Shown here: in pieces, positions 36,331 through 47,759 of the stretch
How the letters are laid out: each line of letters begins with the position of its first letter
How positions within the stretch are numbered: position 1 is the first letter of the stretch
Assembly: GCF_002099425.1 (NCBI RefSeq)
Contig: NW_018344228.1
Coordinates: 291,001-355,000 of the forward strand
Source: Phascolarctos cinereus
Lineage: Eukaryota; Chordata; Mammalia; Diprotodontia; Phascolarctidae
DNA length: 64,000 bases
Direction of reading: 5' to 3'
Notes under the pieces: generated by a model
The model's database searches: none
What the model saw: only the letters and a program-made list of their open reading frames with translations
Told to the model about the DNA's origin: nothing
Position numbers and translations under genes: made by a program

Positions 36331-37678
36331 AATGAATGTGCCTGAACTGACCTTGATAACAGGAGTTGTGTTCATGGCATTTATCACTTTGGGAGGCCCC
36401 TTAACCAGAATGGGACAAACTAGAAGATAATGTTGAGAGTAATTCTCCTTCAGAACCATCCTTCAATTTTTATAGGCATAGATATGAGTCTTAGCTGCGG
36501 AAATTCCCTTAGGCCACCATTCTCTCATTTGAGGGGTTTCCAACAAATTGAATTACAGGCTTTTAAAAAAATTACTCGGTCAAACGTATTTAAGACTTTC
36601 ATCTGAGTAGCACTGCTTTGTCATATTTGGCAGTGCCAAGTGGCACGATGAAATTACGACAAAGCTTTTATATTATCCACAGTATGAAAAAAAAAGAGTC
36701 TGAAGGGATCAGAAAGTAGATGAGTAAGCATAAAGTGAGAACATTGCTTACTACTCATTCGTTCCCCTCTACAATAGCTACTTGATGTATTGGAGGTACT
36801 TCCAAAAGATATATAAAGGGCTTGGGCTCTTTATCAGAAATAATTTTCATTTTCCAGTCAATGCATATCTTATTTCTTCCACCATTAATTCTACAATGTG
36901 GTCTCAATTATGTCAGTAAAAAAGTAGGAAACAACCCATCCTGACCCAAATATTTCTGAATTAATAAATGTTCTTTATCAAACTATTATACAGATTAATG
37001 CACCACAACTTGCAGGATGATTAAAATGACCCTTTGTTATGGGAATCGGCAGCACAGACCCATAGAATTTAATTGCAAGGAAGTTCAATGTCATACAGCC
37101 TCTCACTTTAATCTATTAGCCCTACTGCATTATGATGGGGATTCTGGAGGTTAAAATTGGGCTGTAATATTAAGTCAGCTTTCATTACTTACTACCAAGT
37201 GACTCTTAAAAAATTGATCTTAATGCTTAAATGTATTTGATGCAACATTGGACTATCTATTTCAGTGTCATGAAAAACTTTTTTGTCCGTTTATTTTTTA
37301 TAAGTAAAGGAACGGAGACAGTAGGTTACACAGTTTTAAAAATCTAATTCTAATCAAAATGGAATGGAGACATTGTTGGAAATTATTTGAGAACTGATTA
37401 AAATAATGAAGAATATTTCACTTTTTAATTGATTAGTCAGATGCAAGAAAACTCATGTCTTGCTTTGCATTACTTAGAAGAGACCAACCAATCCTTTTGC
37501 ATCTTCTGATGAAGGATTATTATTCTTCCAGTATCACAGATAATGATTTCCTTGCTCTGTCTTCTGAATAGGAGGGGAAAAATCAACTTAAAAAGTATCT
37601 AAATTATTTGACAATGTTAGGGAAATGATGCCTAAGATACTTGATAAACCTCTGGACTACTGACTTAATGATAACACA

Positions 37679-37899
37679 GGGGCAACTAGATGGTGAAGTG
37701 GATAGAGTACTGGCCTTGGAGTCAGGAAAACTCATCTTTTAGAGTTTAAATCTGGCCTCAGGCTTTTATTAGCTGTGGGATCCTAGGCAAGTCTTTTAAT
37801 CCTATTTGCCTCAGTTTCTTCATCTCTAAATTGAACTGGAGAAGAAAATGGCAAATGACTTCACTAAGAAAACCCCAAATGGGGTCGTGGAGTAGTAAA
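37679..37899 (+). mobile_element. MAR1-type marsupial SINE
   Basis: The head ggcaactagatggtgaagtg, core, gagaagaaaatggcaaatga and ccaaatggggtcgtgg show the MAR1 layout. It is moderately diverged. Confidence 0.88.
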
Positions 37900-37994
37900 C
37901 GTTACTTCTCTGAAAATATGTTATAGCAAGTTCTTATTCTTAATTAATTAGGATTATGGAGAAGCAAAAACAAAACAAAACAAACTAAATACAG

Positions 37995-38042
37995 ACACAC
38001 ACATTATGCATGTATGCATGTATGTACGTATGAATGAATGAA
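37995..38042 (+). repeat. ACAC / ATGT / GAAT tetranucleotide run
   Basis: Successive cacaca, gcatgtatgcatgtatgta and tgaatgaatgaa units. Confidence 0.85.
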
Positions 38043-38194
38043 ATAATTTATGAGTACCATGCTTATGTAAATCTACTATTTAAAAGAAAAGAATTAATAG
38101 AAGTGTTTTAAAAATCCTTTGCAAAGGGATTCACAATAATATCTATTTAAATAGCAATACCCTTTGCTACATTTACAAATACACCTCAGCTACT

Positions 38195-38320
38195 ATATAT
38201 GTGCTTTGTGGCAAGTCATTTTGCTTCTCTTTGCCTCGACTTTTTCACCCATAAAATAAGGAAATTAGACCTGATGATCTATAAAAGCCCTTTCAGCTAG
38301 GGATCCCATAAATCCAATTT
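38195..38320 (+). repeat. MIR-family remnant
   Basis: Sense: tttgtggcaagtcattttgc followed by aaaataaggaaattagacct. Confidence 0.65.
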
Positions 38321-38499
38321 ACAAAAATATAATTTACACACAGTTGTTTTTTTTTCTTTTTTTGAAACAGCTAATTACATAAAATGAAATGCATCCATCC
38401 AATTCTTTTCAAGCAAAGTGCAGGAAATCAAGACCATAATTAACCTACATATTATATTTACTGTATGTATTTTATTGAGTTTACTAGTTGTGATACTAG

Positions 38500-38580
38500 T
38501 CAATTCATTTATTGAATGAATTACAAAGATTTATTAAATACCTACTGCAGGTTTGCATGAAGAGGATACAAAGACTAGAT
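38500..38580 (-). mobile_element. L2-like 3' fragment, antisense
   Basis: The phrase gaatgaattacaaagattta then ttaaatacctactgcagg fits the complement of an L2 terminus. Confidence 0.55.
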
Positions 38581-39102
38581 ATAATACTGTAAATTTCCCC
38601 CCTCCAAAACTGTTTTGAATTTCTGGATTTAAAAATGAAAGAGACTGAAAAAATAATTTCCGTATCAGTAGAATTATATGCATCACACACAGAAGCCACA
38701 AGGTAAGTCAAATGTTAAAATACAATGCAAATTACAATTAAGCATTTGGTATATCTTGGTCCAACACCTCATTAATGAAGTAGACCATTACCGGAGTTTG
38801 CATCAATGATGATTAAACTTCTAAGACAGCTCATTTCACCTCCCCATACCTCTGCAACTTGGTTTACAATGGGCAAAGGGGAAAATACTAAAGCCAACAA
38901 TAATTAGACCATCTGTACACTTTACTGAAATTAAGTAATGGTATCTTTGTGCTGGTCCCCTACGGATTGTAAACGTATACTATGATAACTCGTACTAGAA
39001 AGATATGTAAAGGTAGCAAATAGCCTAGAGACCATTATACTGTGATCACTAGTTAGTTAATTAAACAGTCAATACAATGAAATAAACAAAAGAGACATTT
39101 AC

Positions 39103-39193
39103 CTCATCTAATTCCATTTCATCTGGACTTTCCCATGGCTTGATAAATTTTCCACGTGACTTCTTTAAAGGCACAATTACTATGTAGTAACCC
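39103..39193 (-). CDS. PTPRD: PTPRD exon: membrane-proximal FN3-8 segment
   Basis: This is a 91-bp exon with acceptor tttctttttag before GGGTTACTAC and donor gtaaat. The first base completes the lysine codon of the previous exon. The exon then encodes [20 protein letters not shown] and [10 protein letters not shown], ending on a codon boundary. It sits between two very large introns, about 12.0 kb upstream and 8.3 kb downstream in transcript order. The encoded strand belongs to the atypical FN3 domain that spans the proteolytic processing region. The residues are close to those of other mammals as remembered, with one conservative change (YIVIV for YIIIV). Confidence 0.96.
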
Positions 39194-39696
39194 CTAAAAA
39201 GAAATAGTTACATACAAAATGGTTAAAATAAATTCAAGTAGTTAAGTGTGTATATTGATTTAAAACTATCTTTTATACAACGACTGAGGTTAAAGGCAAA
39301 TTAAGTGGATGGCACATCATCCTCTCAAGGGACTCATCACCAATTGCTTATTTTTTTTTTCACTTTCTCAAACAGAACACATAGGCATTTCATTGCAATT
39401 TTGATGATGAAATATTATAATATCTCTAGAAGGCAATTCCACAATACAGGTTATCAACTAATTCCTGTAGCATATTTTATTAGAGAATTACTCAAGGCAT
39501 TTAGAGCTTAAACAACTCCTCATAGTCATAAAACTGGGATGTTTCAGGGGCAATCCAATCCAGGTCTCTCTGTTTCCTTGGATAGAAGGAGGTCTTATCT
39601 TCCAATTTCCAAGGCTAAACATTTTGTTCACTATACCATACCCTCTCCATTTGATAACTGGCATTTTTACAAGGTAGAATAAGCATACTAAAATTG

Positions 39697-39710
39697 TGCA
39701 CTGGATTTCT
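39697..39710 (+). repeat. Left copy of L1 target-site duplication
   Basis: The sequence is tgcactggatttct, next to the T-run that is the L1 A-tail on the minus strand. It matches 43125-43138 (tgcattggctttct) at 12 of 14 positions. The divergence suits an old insertion. Confidence 0.6.
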
Positions 39711-40094
39711 TTTTTTATCATTAGTTTTTATTTTTAAAAATTTTTATTAATTTATTTTGATTTATCAACAATCACTTCCATATGCTTTTGACTTTAAAAT
39801 TTTTCTCCCCCTTCCTCCCCACCACCCTCCCTAAGATAGTGCACAATCTGATATAGGCTATACATTTATATTCTTATTAAACATATTTTCACATTAGTGA
39901 AGTTGTAAGTAAAAATTAAAACCAGTAAGAGGAACCATCAGAAAGAGGAAACAAAACTCAACAGAAGAGAAAAAAAATGATAGCAATTCAACTTCCATAG
40001 TCCTTTCTTTGTATGTGGACTGCATTTTCCATCACAAGGCTTCTGGAGATGTCTTAGATCCTTGTATTGCTGAGAAGGGTTAAGTTTATCAATG

Positions 40095-40700
40095 TTAGTC
40101 ATCGCACAACGTGGCTGTTACTGTGCACAAAGTTCTCTTGGTTCTGCTCACTTCACTCAGCATCAGATCATACAAGTCTTTCCAGGTTTTTCTGAAGTCA
40201 GCCCATCCATCATTTGTTGTAGCACAATAGTATTCCATTACATTCATGCACCACAACTTGCTCAGCCATTCCCCAACTGATGGACAATCTCTCAATTTCC
40301 AATTCTTTGCCACAACAAAAAGAGCTGCTATGAATATTTTTGTACATGTGGGTCCTTTTCCCATTTGTTTGATCTCTTTGGGATATAGCCCTAGAAGTGC
40401 TATTGCTGGGTCAGAGGGTATGCACATTTTTATAGCCCTTTGGGCATACTTCCAAATTGTTCTCCAAAACGGTTGGATCATTTCACAACTCCACCAACAA
40501 TGCATTAGTGTTCCAATTTCCCCACATCTTCTCCAACATTTATCATTTTCCTGTTTTGTCATGTTGGCCAATCTGATAGGTGTGATGTGGTACCTCAGAA
40601 TTGTTTTGATTTGTATTTCTCTAACCAATAATGATTTAGAGCATTTTTTCATATGACTATAGATGACTTTAATTTCTTCATCTGAGAACTGTCTGTTCAT
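40095..40700 (-). pseudogene. L1 ORF2 carboxy-terminal domain fragment
   Basis: This is the longest open frame in the window that resembles a protein other than PTPRD, at 201 codons. It begins MNRQFSDEEIKVIYSHMKKC and holds the L1 cysteine-rich motif CX3CX7HX4C (C...RRCGEIGTLMHCWWSC). IQPFWRTIWKYA and later MEYYCATTNDGW follow. This domain binds template RNA in L1 ORF2 protein. It is only the last part of a protein of about 1,250 residues, and the polymerase core is absent from the element. The plus-strand frame at 40246-40656 is its antisense shadow. Confidence 0.88.
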
Positions 40701-41915
40701 ATCCTTTGACCATTTATCAATTGGGCAACAGCTTGTATTCTTATAAATTTGTCTTAATTCTCTCTACATTTTAGAAATGAGGCCCCTATCAGAGAGACTG
40801 GTTGTAAAAATTCTTTCCCGATTTTCTACCTTCCTTCTAATCTTAGTTGCATTGGCTTTTTTTGTGCAAAAACTTTTCAATGTAATGTAATCAAAATTAT
40901 CCATTTTGCTTTTCATAATGTTCTCTATCTCCTGTTTGGTCATGAAGTCTTCTGTTCTCTATAGATCTGATAGGTAAACTATTTCTTCTTCTCCCAGTTT
41001 GCTTATAGTATCAGTCTTTATATCTAAATCATGAACCCATTTTTACTTTATTTTGGTATATGGTATGAGATCTGGGTCTATGCCTAGTTTCTGCCATACT
41101 CTTTTCCAGTTTCCCAGCAGTTCTTTTCAAAGAGTGGGTTCTTATCCCAGAAACTGGGCTCTTTAGCTTTATCAAATAATGGATTACTATAGTCACTGAC
41201 TACTGTGTCTTGCATATTTAACCTATTCCACTGATCCACCACTCTATTTCTTGGCCACTACCAAGCAGTTTTGATGATTGCTGCTTTATAATACAATTTA
41301 AGATCTGGAATTGCTAGGCCACCTTCTTTTCATTAGTTCCTCTGATATTCTGGACCTTGCGTTCTTCCAAATGAATCTTTTTATTATTTTTTCTAACTCC
41401 ATAAAATAATTTTTTGGTAGTTTGATTAGTATGGCACTGAATAAGTAAATTAGCTTAGATAGGATTGTCATTTTTATTATATTAGCTCAGCTTACCCATG
41501 AGCAACTGATGTTTTCCAATTATTTAGATCTGATTTTATTTGTGTGAAGTGTTTTGTAATTGTGTTCATAATTTCAATTTTATTAATTTTTCCTTTGGTT
41601 TTCAATATTTGTAATTTGGTGTTTAATTGAGGATTTTCAATTTCTTCTTGTTCTACTTTTTTTAGTTGTATGCCCAATTCATTGATCTCCTCTTTTTCTA
41701 TTTTATTTATGTAAGCATTTAGAGATATAAAATTTCCCCTAAGAACTGCTTTCGCTGCATACCATAAGTTTTGTTATGTTGTCTCATTATTGTCATTCTC
41801 TTGAATGAAATTATTGATTGTTTCTATGATTTGTTATTTGACCCAATCGTTTTTTAGGATTAGATTATTTAGTTTCCAATTTTTTTTTTTTAGTTTATCT
41901 TTCCATGGTCCTTTA

Positions 41916-42128
41916 TTACATATAATTTTTTATTGCATCATGATCTGAAAAGAATGCATTTAATATTTCTACCTTTCTGCATTGGATTGTGAGGTTTTTA
42001 TGCCCTAGTACCTGGTCAATTTTTGTGGATGTGCCATGTACTGCCGAGAAAAAAGTATATTCCTTTCTATCCCCATTCAATTTTCTCCAGAGGTCTATCA
42101 TACCTAATTTTTCTAATGTTCTGTTCAC
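41916..42128 (-). pseudogene. L1 ORF2 endonuclease end fragment
   Basis: The residues read MNRTLEKLGMIDLWRKL, then YTFFSAVHGTSTKIDQVL, then EILNAFFSDHDAIKNYM. The SDHDAI motif carries the catalytic histidine of the L1 endonuclease. This is separated by frame breaks from the upstream endonuclease start and from the linker fragment at 41492-41677. Confidence 0.82.
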
Positions 42129-42452
42129 CTCCTTAACTTCTTTCTTGTTTATTTTGTGGTTAGATTTATCTAGTACAGAGAGGGGGAGGTTGAGGTCCCC
42201 TACTAGTATAATTTTGCTGTCTATTTCTTCCTGTAACTCCCTGAACTTCTCCTCTAAGAATCTGGATGCTATACTATTTGGTGCATATATATTTAGTAAT
42301 GATATTACTTCATTGTCTATGGTGCCTTTTATCAGGATATAGTTCCCTTCCTTATCTCTTTTGATTAGATCTATTTTTACTTTTGCTTTGCCTGAGATCA
42401 GGATTGCTATCCCTGCTTTTTTTACTTAAGGTGAAGCATAATATATCCTGCT

Positions 42453-42698
42453 CTAGCCTTTTACCTTTACCCTGTATATGTCACTCTTTTTCAAATGTGT
42501 TTCCTGTAAACAACATATTGTAGGATTATGGTTTTTAATCCATTCTGCAATCTGTTTCCATTTTATGGGAGAGTTCATCCCATTCACATTCACAGTTATG
42601 ATTACTGTCTGTGTCTTTTTCTCCATCCTTCCCCCCCATTTATGCTTTTCTTTCTCCTTTCTCCTTTCCACCTCCACTAGTGTTTTGCTTTTGACCAC
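42453..42698 (-). pseudogene. L1 ORF2 endonuclease start fragment
   Basis: The frame contains TVIITVNVNGMNSPIKWKQI, AEWIKNHNPTICCLQETHL and KKSDIYRVKVKG. This is the start of the apurinic endonuclease domain of L1 ORF2: the N of VNVNG and the E of QETH are active-site residues. About 25-30 residues upstream are lysine/glutamate-rich sequence from a purine tract rather than normal ORF2. The frame closes after about 50 endonuclease residues. A further endonuclease piece with FFSDHDAI lies at 41916-42128. Confidence 0.85.
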
Positions 42699-42835
42699 CG
42701 CCTCCTTCAGTCCCTCCTCCCTTTCCCTTTTCTTCCCCTTTACCCTTACTGATTCTTCCCTCCCTTCTATCCCCCCTCCTTTTTCTTTCCCCTTTTCTCT
42801 CCTACTGCCTATAGGGCAAGTTAGATTTCTATACC
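42620..42835 (-). repeat. Purine-rich tract inside the L1, before ORF2
   Basis: On the minus strand this part is nearly all A and G, with runs of GGGGAAAG and GGAGGAGGG type. It lies where ORF1 would be expected. It may be the family's own 5' region or what replaced ORF1. It gives the lysine/glutamate-rich lead-in to the endonuclease frame. Confidence 0.7.
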
Positions 42836-43124
42836 TAACTGATTATGTTATTCCTTTCTTGAGCCAAATCTGATGAGAACAAGGTTCAAACAATGCTCAC
42901 CCCCCCTCCCTTCTTTCCTTCTGCTGTGATAGGAACTAAAATACACCCCCTTTATGTATACTCCTTTACTCATGGTGGTTTTTTGTTCCCTGGCCTTTAA
43001 AGCAGCTGTTCCAGGATTTTTTTTCTGGGGTGATATTTTTCTGGGGTTTTCAGAGACTGATAGGGGAGGGTGACAACAACTACCTTTTTACTCTGCCATC
43101 TTGGATCCCAGAAGCGGAAGTGTC

Positions 43125-43138
43125 TGCATTGGCTTTCT
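43125..43138 (+). repeat. Right copy of L1 target-site duplication
   Basis: The sequence is tgcattggctttct, directly outside the L1 5' end. It pairs with 39697-39710. Together the two define the insertion edges. Confidence 0.6.
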
Positions 43139-44096
43139 AAAATTACATTTAGACAGGTGGGATTTCTGTAATGTGGAACACCTACTTTTAATCTCTCCTA
43201 TAAAGTGCTCATTTCTTAAGGAAGGGTAACTTCTACTAAATTCTACTTTGATGTTCCATTATTAAGAATAATTCACTGTGGTGACTCAAATGTTCTGAAA
43301 ATTGCCCACAAGCTCAGGCAGGTCTTTCTTGAGCCAGGAAGGCTTCAAATATAGGGTCACAGATGGACTTTGTATCTGGTCAGAAGATCAGCCTAGCTAC
43401 ATTTTGCGAGGCTTATTACCAGATAAGCCATCAGAAGACAAAATTTTTCATCCACAGCAACTCACAAAGACCCCCCTTTAAGGTATGGAGGGGCTGGGAT
43501 CTATATCAGGGAATAACAAACATCAGGTGATAAGGCCACACTGACAAAACTAGGGATCATGATGATTACAGAAGGGTGGTGGTTGTGTGGGACTCCTTCC
43601 TCCATCTCAGTTAATTTTCTCACAGAATACAATTGGGAATTATGAGATTTTAACATGTTAAAATGTATATAATATTAACTAAGCATGGGGAAGCATGAAC
43701 ATGAGTAACAGAGCTCTAAATATACTTGATAAACACTTCTCAGAAGATCACCCCTTTTTCTGTCTGTATCAAGAAAATGGGCTTCCACTAACATGTTTTC
43801 TGGTGCCTCACAAGCCATATGCAATCATATGGAATCATATAAAAATCAATGGCTACAGAGCACAAAATCTGGTGGATCCAACCAAGGTGTAAATACTTTT
43901 ATTTTCATCCTAATCATTGGAATGCTAGATACTGATGATATTGGTAAATGTTTTCAGCCAAGCAACTCATACTAAAGTGTGGAGGGACCATAATGTGTGC
44001 CTGTGGAGGCAATAATTGTATAGATAAAGTGAGGAGCTTTTTCCCATGCCCAGAGTAATGACCCAATAAACTGTTCAATCACTTAGCCAAATAGTC

Positions 44097-44440
44097 AGTC
44101 GACTAGCATTTATCAAGCACTTGCCAACAAGTATTTATTATGCACCTACTAAATACTATAAGTTATACTAGATATTGGAGGATATAATAATTTTAGTAAA
44201 GAGAAGGTTCTTTCTTGACTTCCTAGGCTAGATAATGTTATGTGATAATACACATGTCATGATAATACACAAAATTATATGATAAATATATCAGAGAGGT
44301 ACAATGTGAAATTCTGTGTGATGTCTGAGGAAATAAGCAGTTAGCAACTGAGGTCATCAGGGAAGGCTTATTGAAGGAGCTAGCTATCATTTGTATTGGC
44401 ATAGTCAAGAGGATAGTTAAGGGTTTAACAGACAAAGAAG
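44097..44440 (-). mobile_element. L2 LINE 3' fragment, antisense
   Basis: It begins gtcgactagcatttatcaag and includes tatttattatgcacctacta, the complement of the L2 terminal region, continuing to gtcatcagggaaggcttatt. Confidence 0.65.
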
Positions 44441-44959
44441 TAGATCACCAATGAGCTACTATCATCTTGAGCCAGGTAACCCAAACATTACATTAGTCTG
44501 AGGGACTCAAGTTTTAAGTGGCACTTTTTCTACAGCCTTCTCTGCATCCTCAGTTCTTTCTCTACTGTGTTCCTTTGCTCCCTCTCTCTCTTCTCCTCTT
44601 TAATCTACTCTTCTGTAGCAATGCTTAAATATTCATTTTACTTGTTGGCTAGGAAAGGAATGGAACTACCCTCCTCCACTGCAATTAATCAGCAATATGG
44701 CAGCATATCTATAATGTTATCCCTTGACTGATCCCCAAAACATTCATTAATGGCAGTCAAAACAATGCCCGTTTCAAAGCAGTCCTTTAATATTGAAAAC
44801 AATGTGGCATTAAATATTTGCTCCTCTACATAATTGAAAATTCCTGCCTCTGCCCCTGCCTCAACCTACCAATCTTTAAATCTTTATAAGGTCAGATAGA
44901 GTTGAATACTCATTTCTCTATCTTGTAGATGTGATTTGCATAAATAACTCTGGTATAGT

Positions 44960-45135
44960 TTAAATATCACTATCTTAACCGTCAGAGATACCAGGTACAA
45001 ATCCTGCCTCTCATTTGACACTGGGCATGTCATTTGACCTTCAGGAGCCTCAGTTTCCTCAACTGTATAATGAGAGAACTGGCCTAGATGCTCTGAAGGT
45101 CTTTCTACCTCTAAATCTCTGATACTGTGGTCCTA
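44960..45135 (+). repeat. MIR-family SINE
   Basis: A sense element: ggtacaaatcctgcctctca, gggcatgtcatttgaccttc and gcctcagtttcctcaactgt. Confidence 0.75.
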
Positions 45136-45879
45136 ACTAAATTGCTCCCATCCTCTTAATAGCTCATACCCTTTGAAGAGGGTATACATATTTATTGTCT
45201 AAATTCTATACCAATGCCTGCTTTCTTCTTCAAGAGTAGGTATGGCTGTTGCAACTCAGAAAGGCAGTTCTAATCTGTATGTGGACCAAAATATCATCAC
45301 TATTCAGCCCAGGGGTTTGAATGAGTTTAGGGGTTGAATGAGATAATCTCCAATAGAGTCTCTAGTCCTCCCGCTATCTGCACTCCAAATTCAGGCAGGC
45401 TGCACAAAATGAGTTAATAACTGAATGACCAATGTTTATCTGCATTTCATGATGAGCTATATTCCCCATGCCTATATTTCATAGTGAATACTTAAGTCAA
45501 TAAATGATCTTAATCTAATGAATTACCTGTGTAAAACCTTTCCCTATTTCCTGCACCTTCAGGTTTGAAGTTCACAGAAATTTTCCATTTCTCCATTTAA
45601 CCCAAAGAATCTAAACACTTTATAGTCTGTTCCTTGGATCGCAGGTCATGGGGGTCACTGGTCTTTGTTCTGATATTTCATCCTGAGCTGATACTATCAG
45701 TGCACAATAAATCAACCTCAGCTGCTTACTAGGAAAAAAAAATCCTCTGCAACAGATACTTACACAGTGAAGATAGAGACAGAAATAAAGTCAAGGGATG
45801 AAGGTGAAAAGTACAGTGAAAGGTTCCAGTAAATTTCTCTATAGGATATTACCAGCTCTCAGGTCATGAAGTGAAATGC

Positions 45880-46067
45880 CTGATTTTCAGCCAATAATTA
45901 AGACTTTTTGCTTTCCCACCTACATGTCCTGGCTTATGCCATCTTCTTCTCTTGCCTTTCTACTTACCAATATCCTATTCATTCATCAAGAACTAGAAAA
46001 AATAATATGTTCCACTAAGCTTTCCCCCACTGCCCAAAGATCTCTCCCTCCTCTCAACTTCTATTTT
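45880..46067 (+). mobile_element. L2 LINE fragment
   Basis: The text ccaatatcctattcattcat then agatctctccctcctctcaa fits the 3' half of L2. It is followed by L2 body sequence, so two copies abut here. Confidence 0.55.
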
Positions 46068-46081
46068 CATCAGCTCCCGTG

Positions 46082-46242
46082 GGGGGCAGCTAGGTGGCCC
46101 AGTGGATGGAGCACCAGCCCTGAAGTCAGGAGGACCTGAGTTCAAATCCAGACTCAGATCAAACACTAGACACTTACTAACTGTGTGACCCTGGGCAAGT
46201 CACTTAACCCAATTGCCTTAAAAAAACCCAAAAAAACAAAAA
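46082..46242 (+). mobile_element. WSINE1-like marsupial SINE with target duplication
   Basis: The tRNA-derived head is ggggcagctaggtggcccag, with box-B-like gagttcaaatcc, core and A-rich tail. Flanks are catcagctcccgtg (46068-46081) and catcagctcctgtg (46243-46256), agreeing at 13 of 14 positions. It is inserted in L2-derived sequence and is a young insertion. Confidence 0.93.
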
Positions 46243-46256
46243 CATCAGCTCCTGTG

Positions 46257-47395
46257 TTTTTCATTTCTATACAGATGATTTCCAGATTTATAAATCTAGC
46301 CACAGTCCCTTTCTTGAGCTCCAATCTTCCTGTTAAATGTTTCAAATTGGATGTCCCATAGTTATCATGAACAAAATATGTTTAAAACAGAATCTATTAT
46401 CATCTCCCCAGAACCCACATCTCTTCCAAAATTCCCTATTTCTATTAAGGACATCATTACCATGCCGGTAATTATCTAATTTTGAAACCACAATGTCATT
46501 TTCAACTCCTTACTCTGCTTTACTTCACATATACAGTGAGTCACCAAATCTTGTAGATTACATCTCCATATCTCTCACATCTGTTCCTTTCTCTCTACTC
46601 ATATAGCCAGCCACTTGGTGTAGGCCTTCATCACATCTTGCCTGGATAACTGCAAGAGATCTCTAATAAGATATAAAGACTTTCACCCTTAAGTCTCTCC
46701 CATCTCTATTCTATCATTCACAGATGCAAATCGATTCTTCTAAAGTAGAGACCTGACCATGGCAATCCTTGCTTAATAAATCCTAGTAGCTTCCAGTGAG
46801 CTCCAAGATCAAAAACAAACTTCTCTGTTTAGTGCTTAATGTCCTTCAGAACCAGATTCTATTTTCAGTCAGTCAGCTAATAAACATTTATTACACATCT
46901 ACTATTTGCCAGGTAGTGTGCTAAGTTCTAGGGATATAAAAAGAGGTAAAAGACCCAAGTCCCTGCCCTCAAAGAGCTCACAATCCACCATTTCTATGTG
47001 CCACTTCCCATCCTTTATGGCCTAGAAAAATTGGTATTAGGGCTGGTAATCACACTGGACAATACATCTTTGATTTCTCTGTCTTTGCATCAGGATGACC
47101 TCCTTTACTAAACCCCATGTCTAGAATATACTCCCTCCTCTACTCTTTCTCTTAGCATCCCTAATTTCCTTCGAAGATTGGCTGGTCCTTCCCTAATTCC
47201 TCTAGTTGCTAGGGCCTCTTCTCTCCCAACCCAATTCCCTTGTAGGTATTTTGCATATAATGATAAATGTACCTGTGGGCTTCCCTAATACAATGTAAAC
47301 TCCTTGAAATCTTATTTACACTGTTTAATTCCTATCTTTATATTCACAGGAACTCTGGGAGGTACTTAACAAATACCTAATTGGTTTACTATTAA
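46257..47395 (+). mobile_element. L2 LINE fragment, about 1.1 kb
   Basis: It follows the L2 body in order: tacagatgatttccagattt, ttggatgtcccatagttatc, ctgaccatggcaatccttgc and atacaatgtaaactccttga, ending near gaggtacttaacaaatacc. An antisense L2 end (46863-46990) is inserted in it. Confidence 0.72.
46863..46990 (-). mobile_element. L2 3' end, antisense, within a sense L2
   Basis: The text cagtcagctaataaacattt, gccaggtagtgtgctaagtt and cctgccctcaaagagctcac is the complement of an L2 terminus. The surrounding sense L2 resumes afterwards. Confidence 0.72.
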
Positions 47396-47561
47396 CTGTG
47401 TCCATTTCATGGTACTTAGTACACACTGCTCTATATTGTAACTTCACGCATTGAAGTCATGTATTGTAAAATCATAAGTGACTGGGGACTCACAGATTTT
47501 TTTTTTTAATTCATCCAAGTTCCTCCTATAGTGTTTTTCACACAGTGTGTGAAAAGTAATG

Positions 47562-47735
47562 TAGGGGCAGCTAGGTGGCACAGTGGATGGAGCACTGGCC
47601 CTGAAGTCAGGCGGATCTGAGTTCAAATCCGGCCTCAGACCTAACACTTGACACTTACTAGTGGTATGGCCCTAGGTAAGTCACTTAACCCCAATTGACT
47701 AAAAATAAAAATAATAATAATAAAATAATAAAAAA
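47562..47735 (+). mobile_element. WSINE1-like marsupial SINE with target duplication
   Basis: The head is ggggcagctaggtggcacag, with gagttcaaatccggcctc, the core aagtcacttaaccccaattg and an AAT-rich tail. Both flanks are gaaaagtaatg (47551-47561 and 47736-47746), identical over 11 bp. It is among the youngest insertions in the window. Confidence 0.93.
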
Positions 47736-47759
47736 GAAAAGTAATGCAGCACAGCAGAT

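Larger units (their letters stand above)
30836..39102 (-). other. PTPRD: PTPRD intron (8.3 kb)
   Basis: The intron contains MIR remnants, a SINE nested in a SINE (32140-32665), a WSINE1-like copy with a clear target duplication (32980), a MAR1 SINE (37679) and a possible old solo LTR (34203-34729). I see no gene in 33130-33900, 34740-35940 or 36330-37670. Confidence 0.8.
39711..43124 (-). mobile_element. L1 LINE, both ends present, ORF1 and RT core missing
   Basis: Read on the minus strand, the element opens with a typical L1 5' end (GGGATCCAAGATGGCAGAGT near 43113). It runs through an endonuclease-type ORF2 start (VNVNGMNSP, CCLQETHL), a linker, and the ORF2 region after the reverse transcriptase. 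It ends in an ORF2 carboxy terminus, a 3' untranslated region and an A-tail at about 39711. A full L1 is 6-7 kb; this one is 3.4 kb. Only about 400 bp separate the 5' end from ORF2, so ORF1 is absent. The RT catalytic core is missing near 41560. Stops and frame changes break what remains. The flanks carry a 14-bp imperfect target duplication. Confidence 0.92.

Noticed and set aside
40246-40656. 136-codon plus-strand frame
   Set aside because: It is the antisense shadow of the L1 ORF2 carboxy-terminal fragment.
41989-42342. 117-codon plus-strand frame
   Set aside because: It is antisense to the broken L1 endonuclease region.
42478-42873. 131-codon plus-strand frame rich in serine, phenylalanine and proline
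   Set aside because: It is the antisense reading of the L1 purine tract and endonuclease start.
46082-46160. tRNA-like sequence in the SINE heads (box-B-like gagttcaaatcc)
   Set aside because: These are tRNA-derived SINE promoters, not functional tRNA genes. No cloverleaf with a matched acceptor stem is seen.
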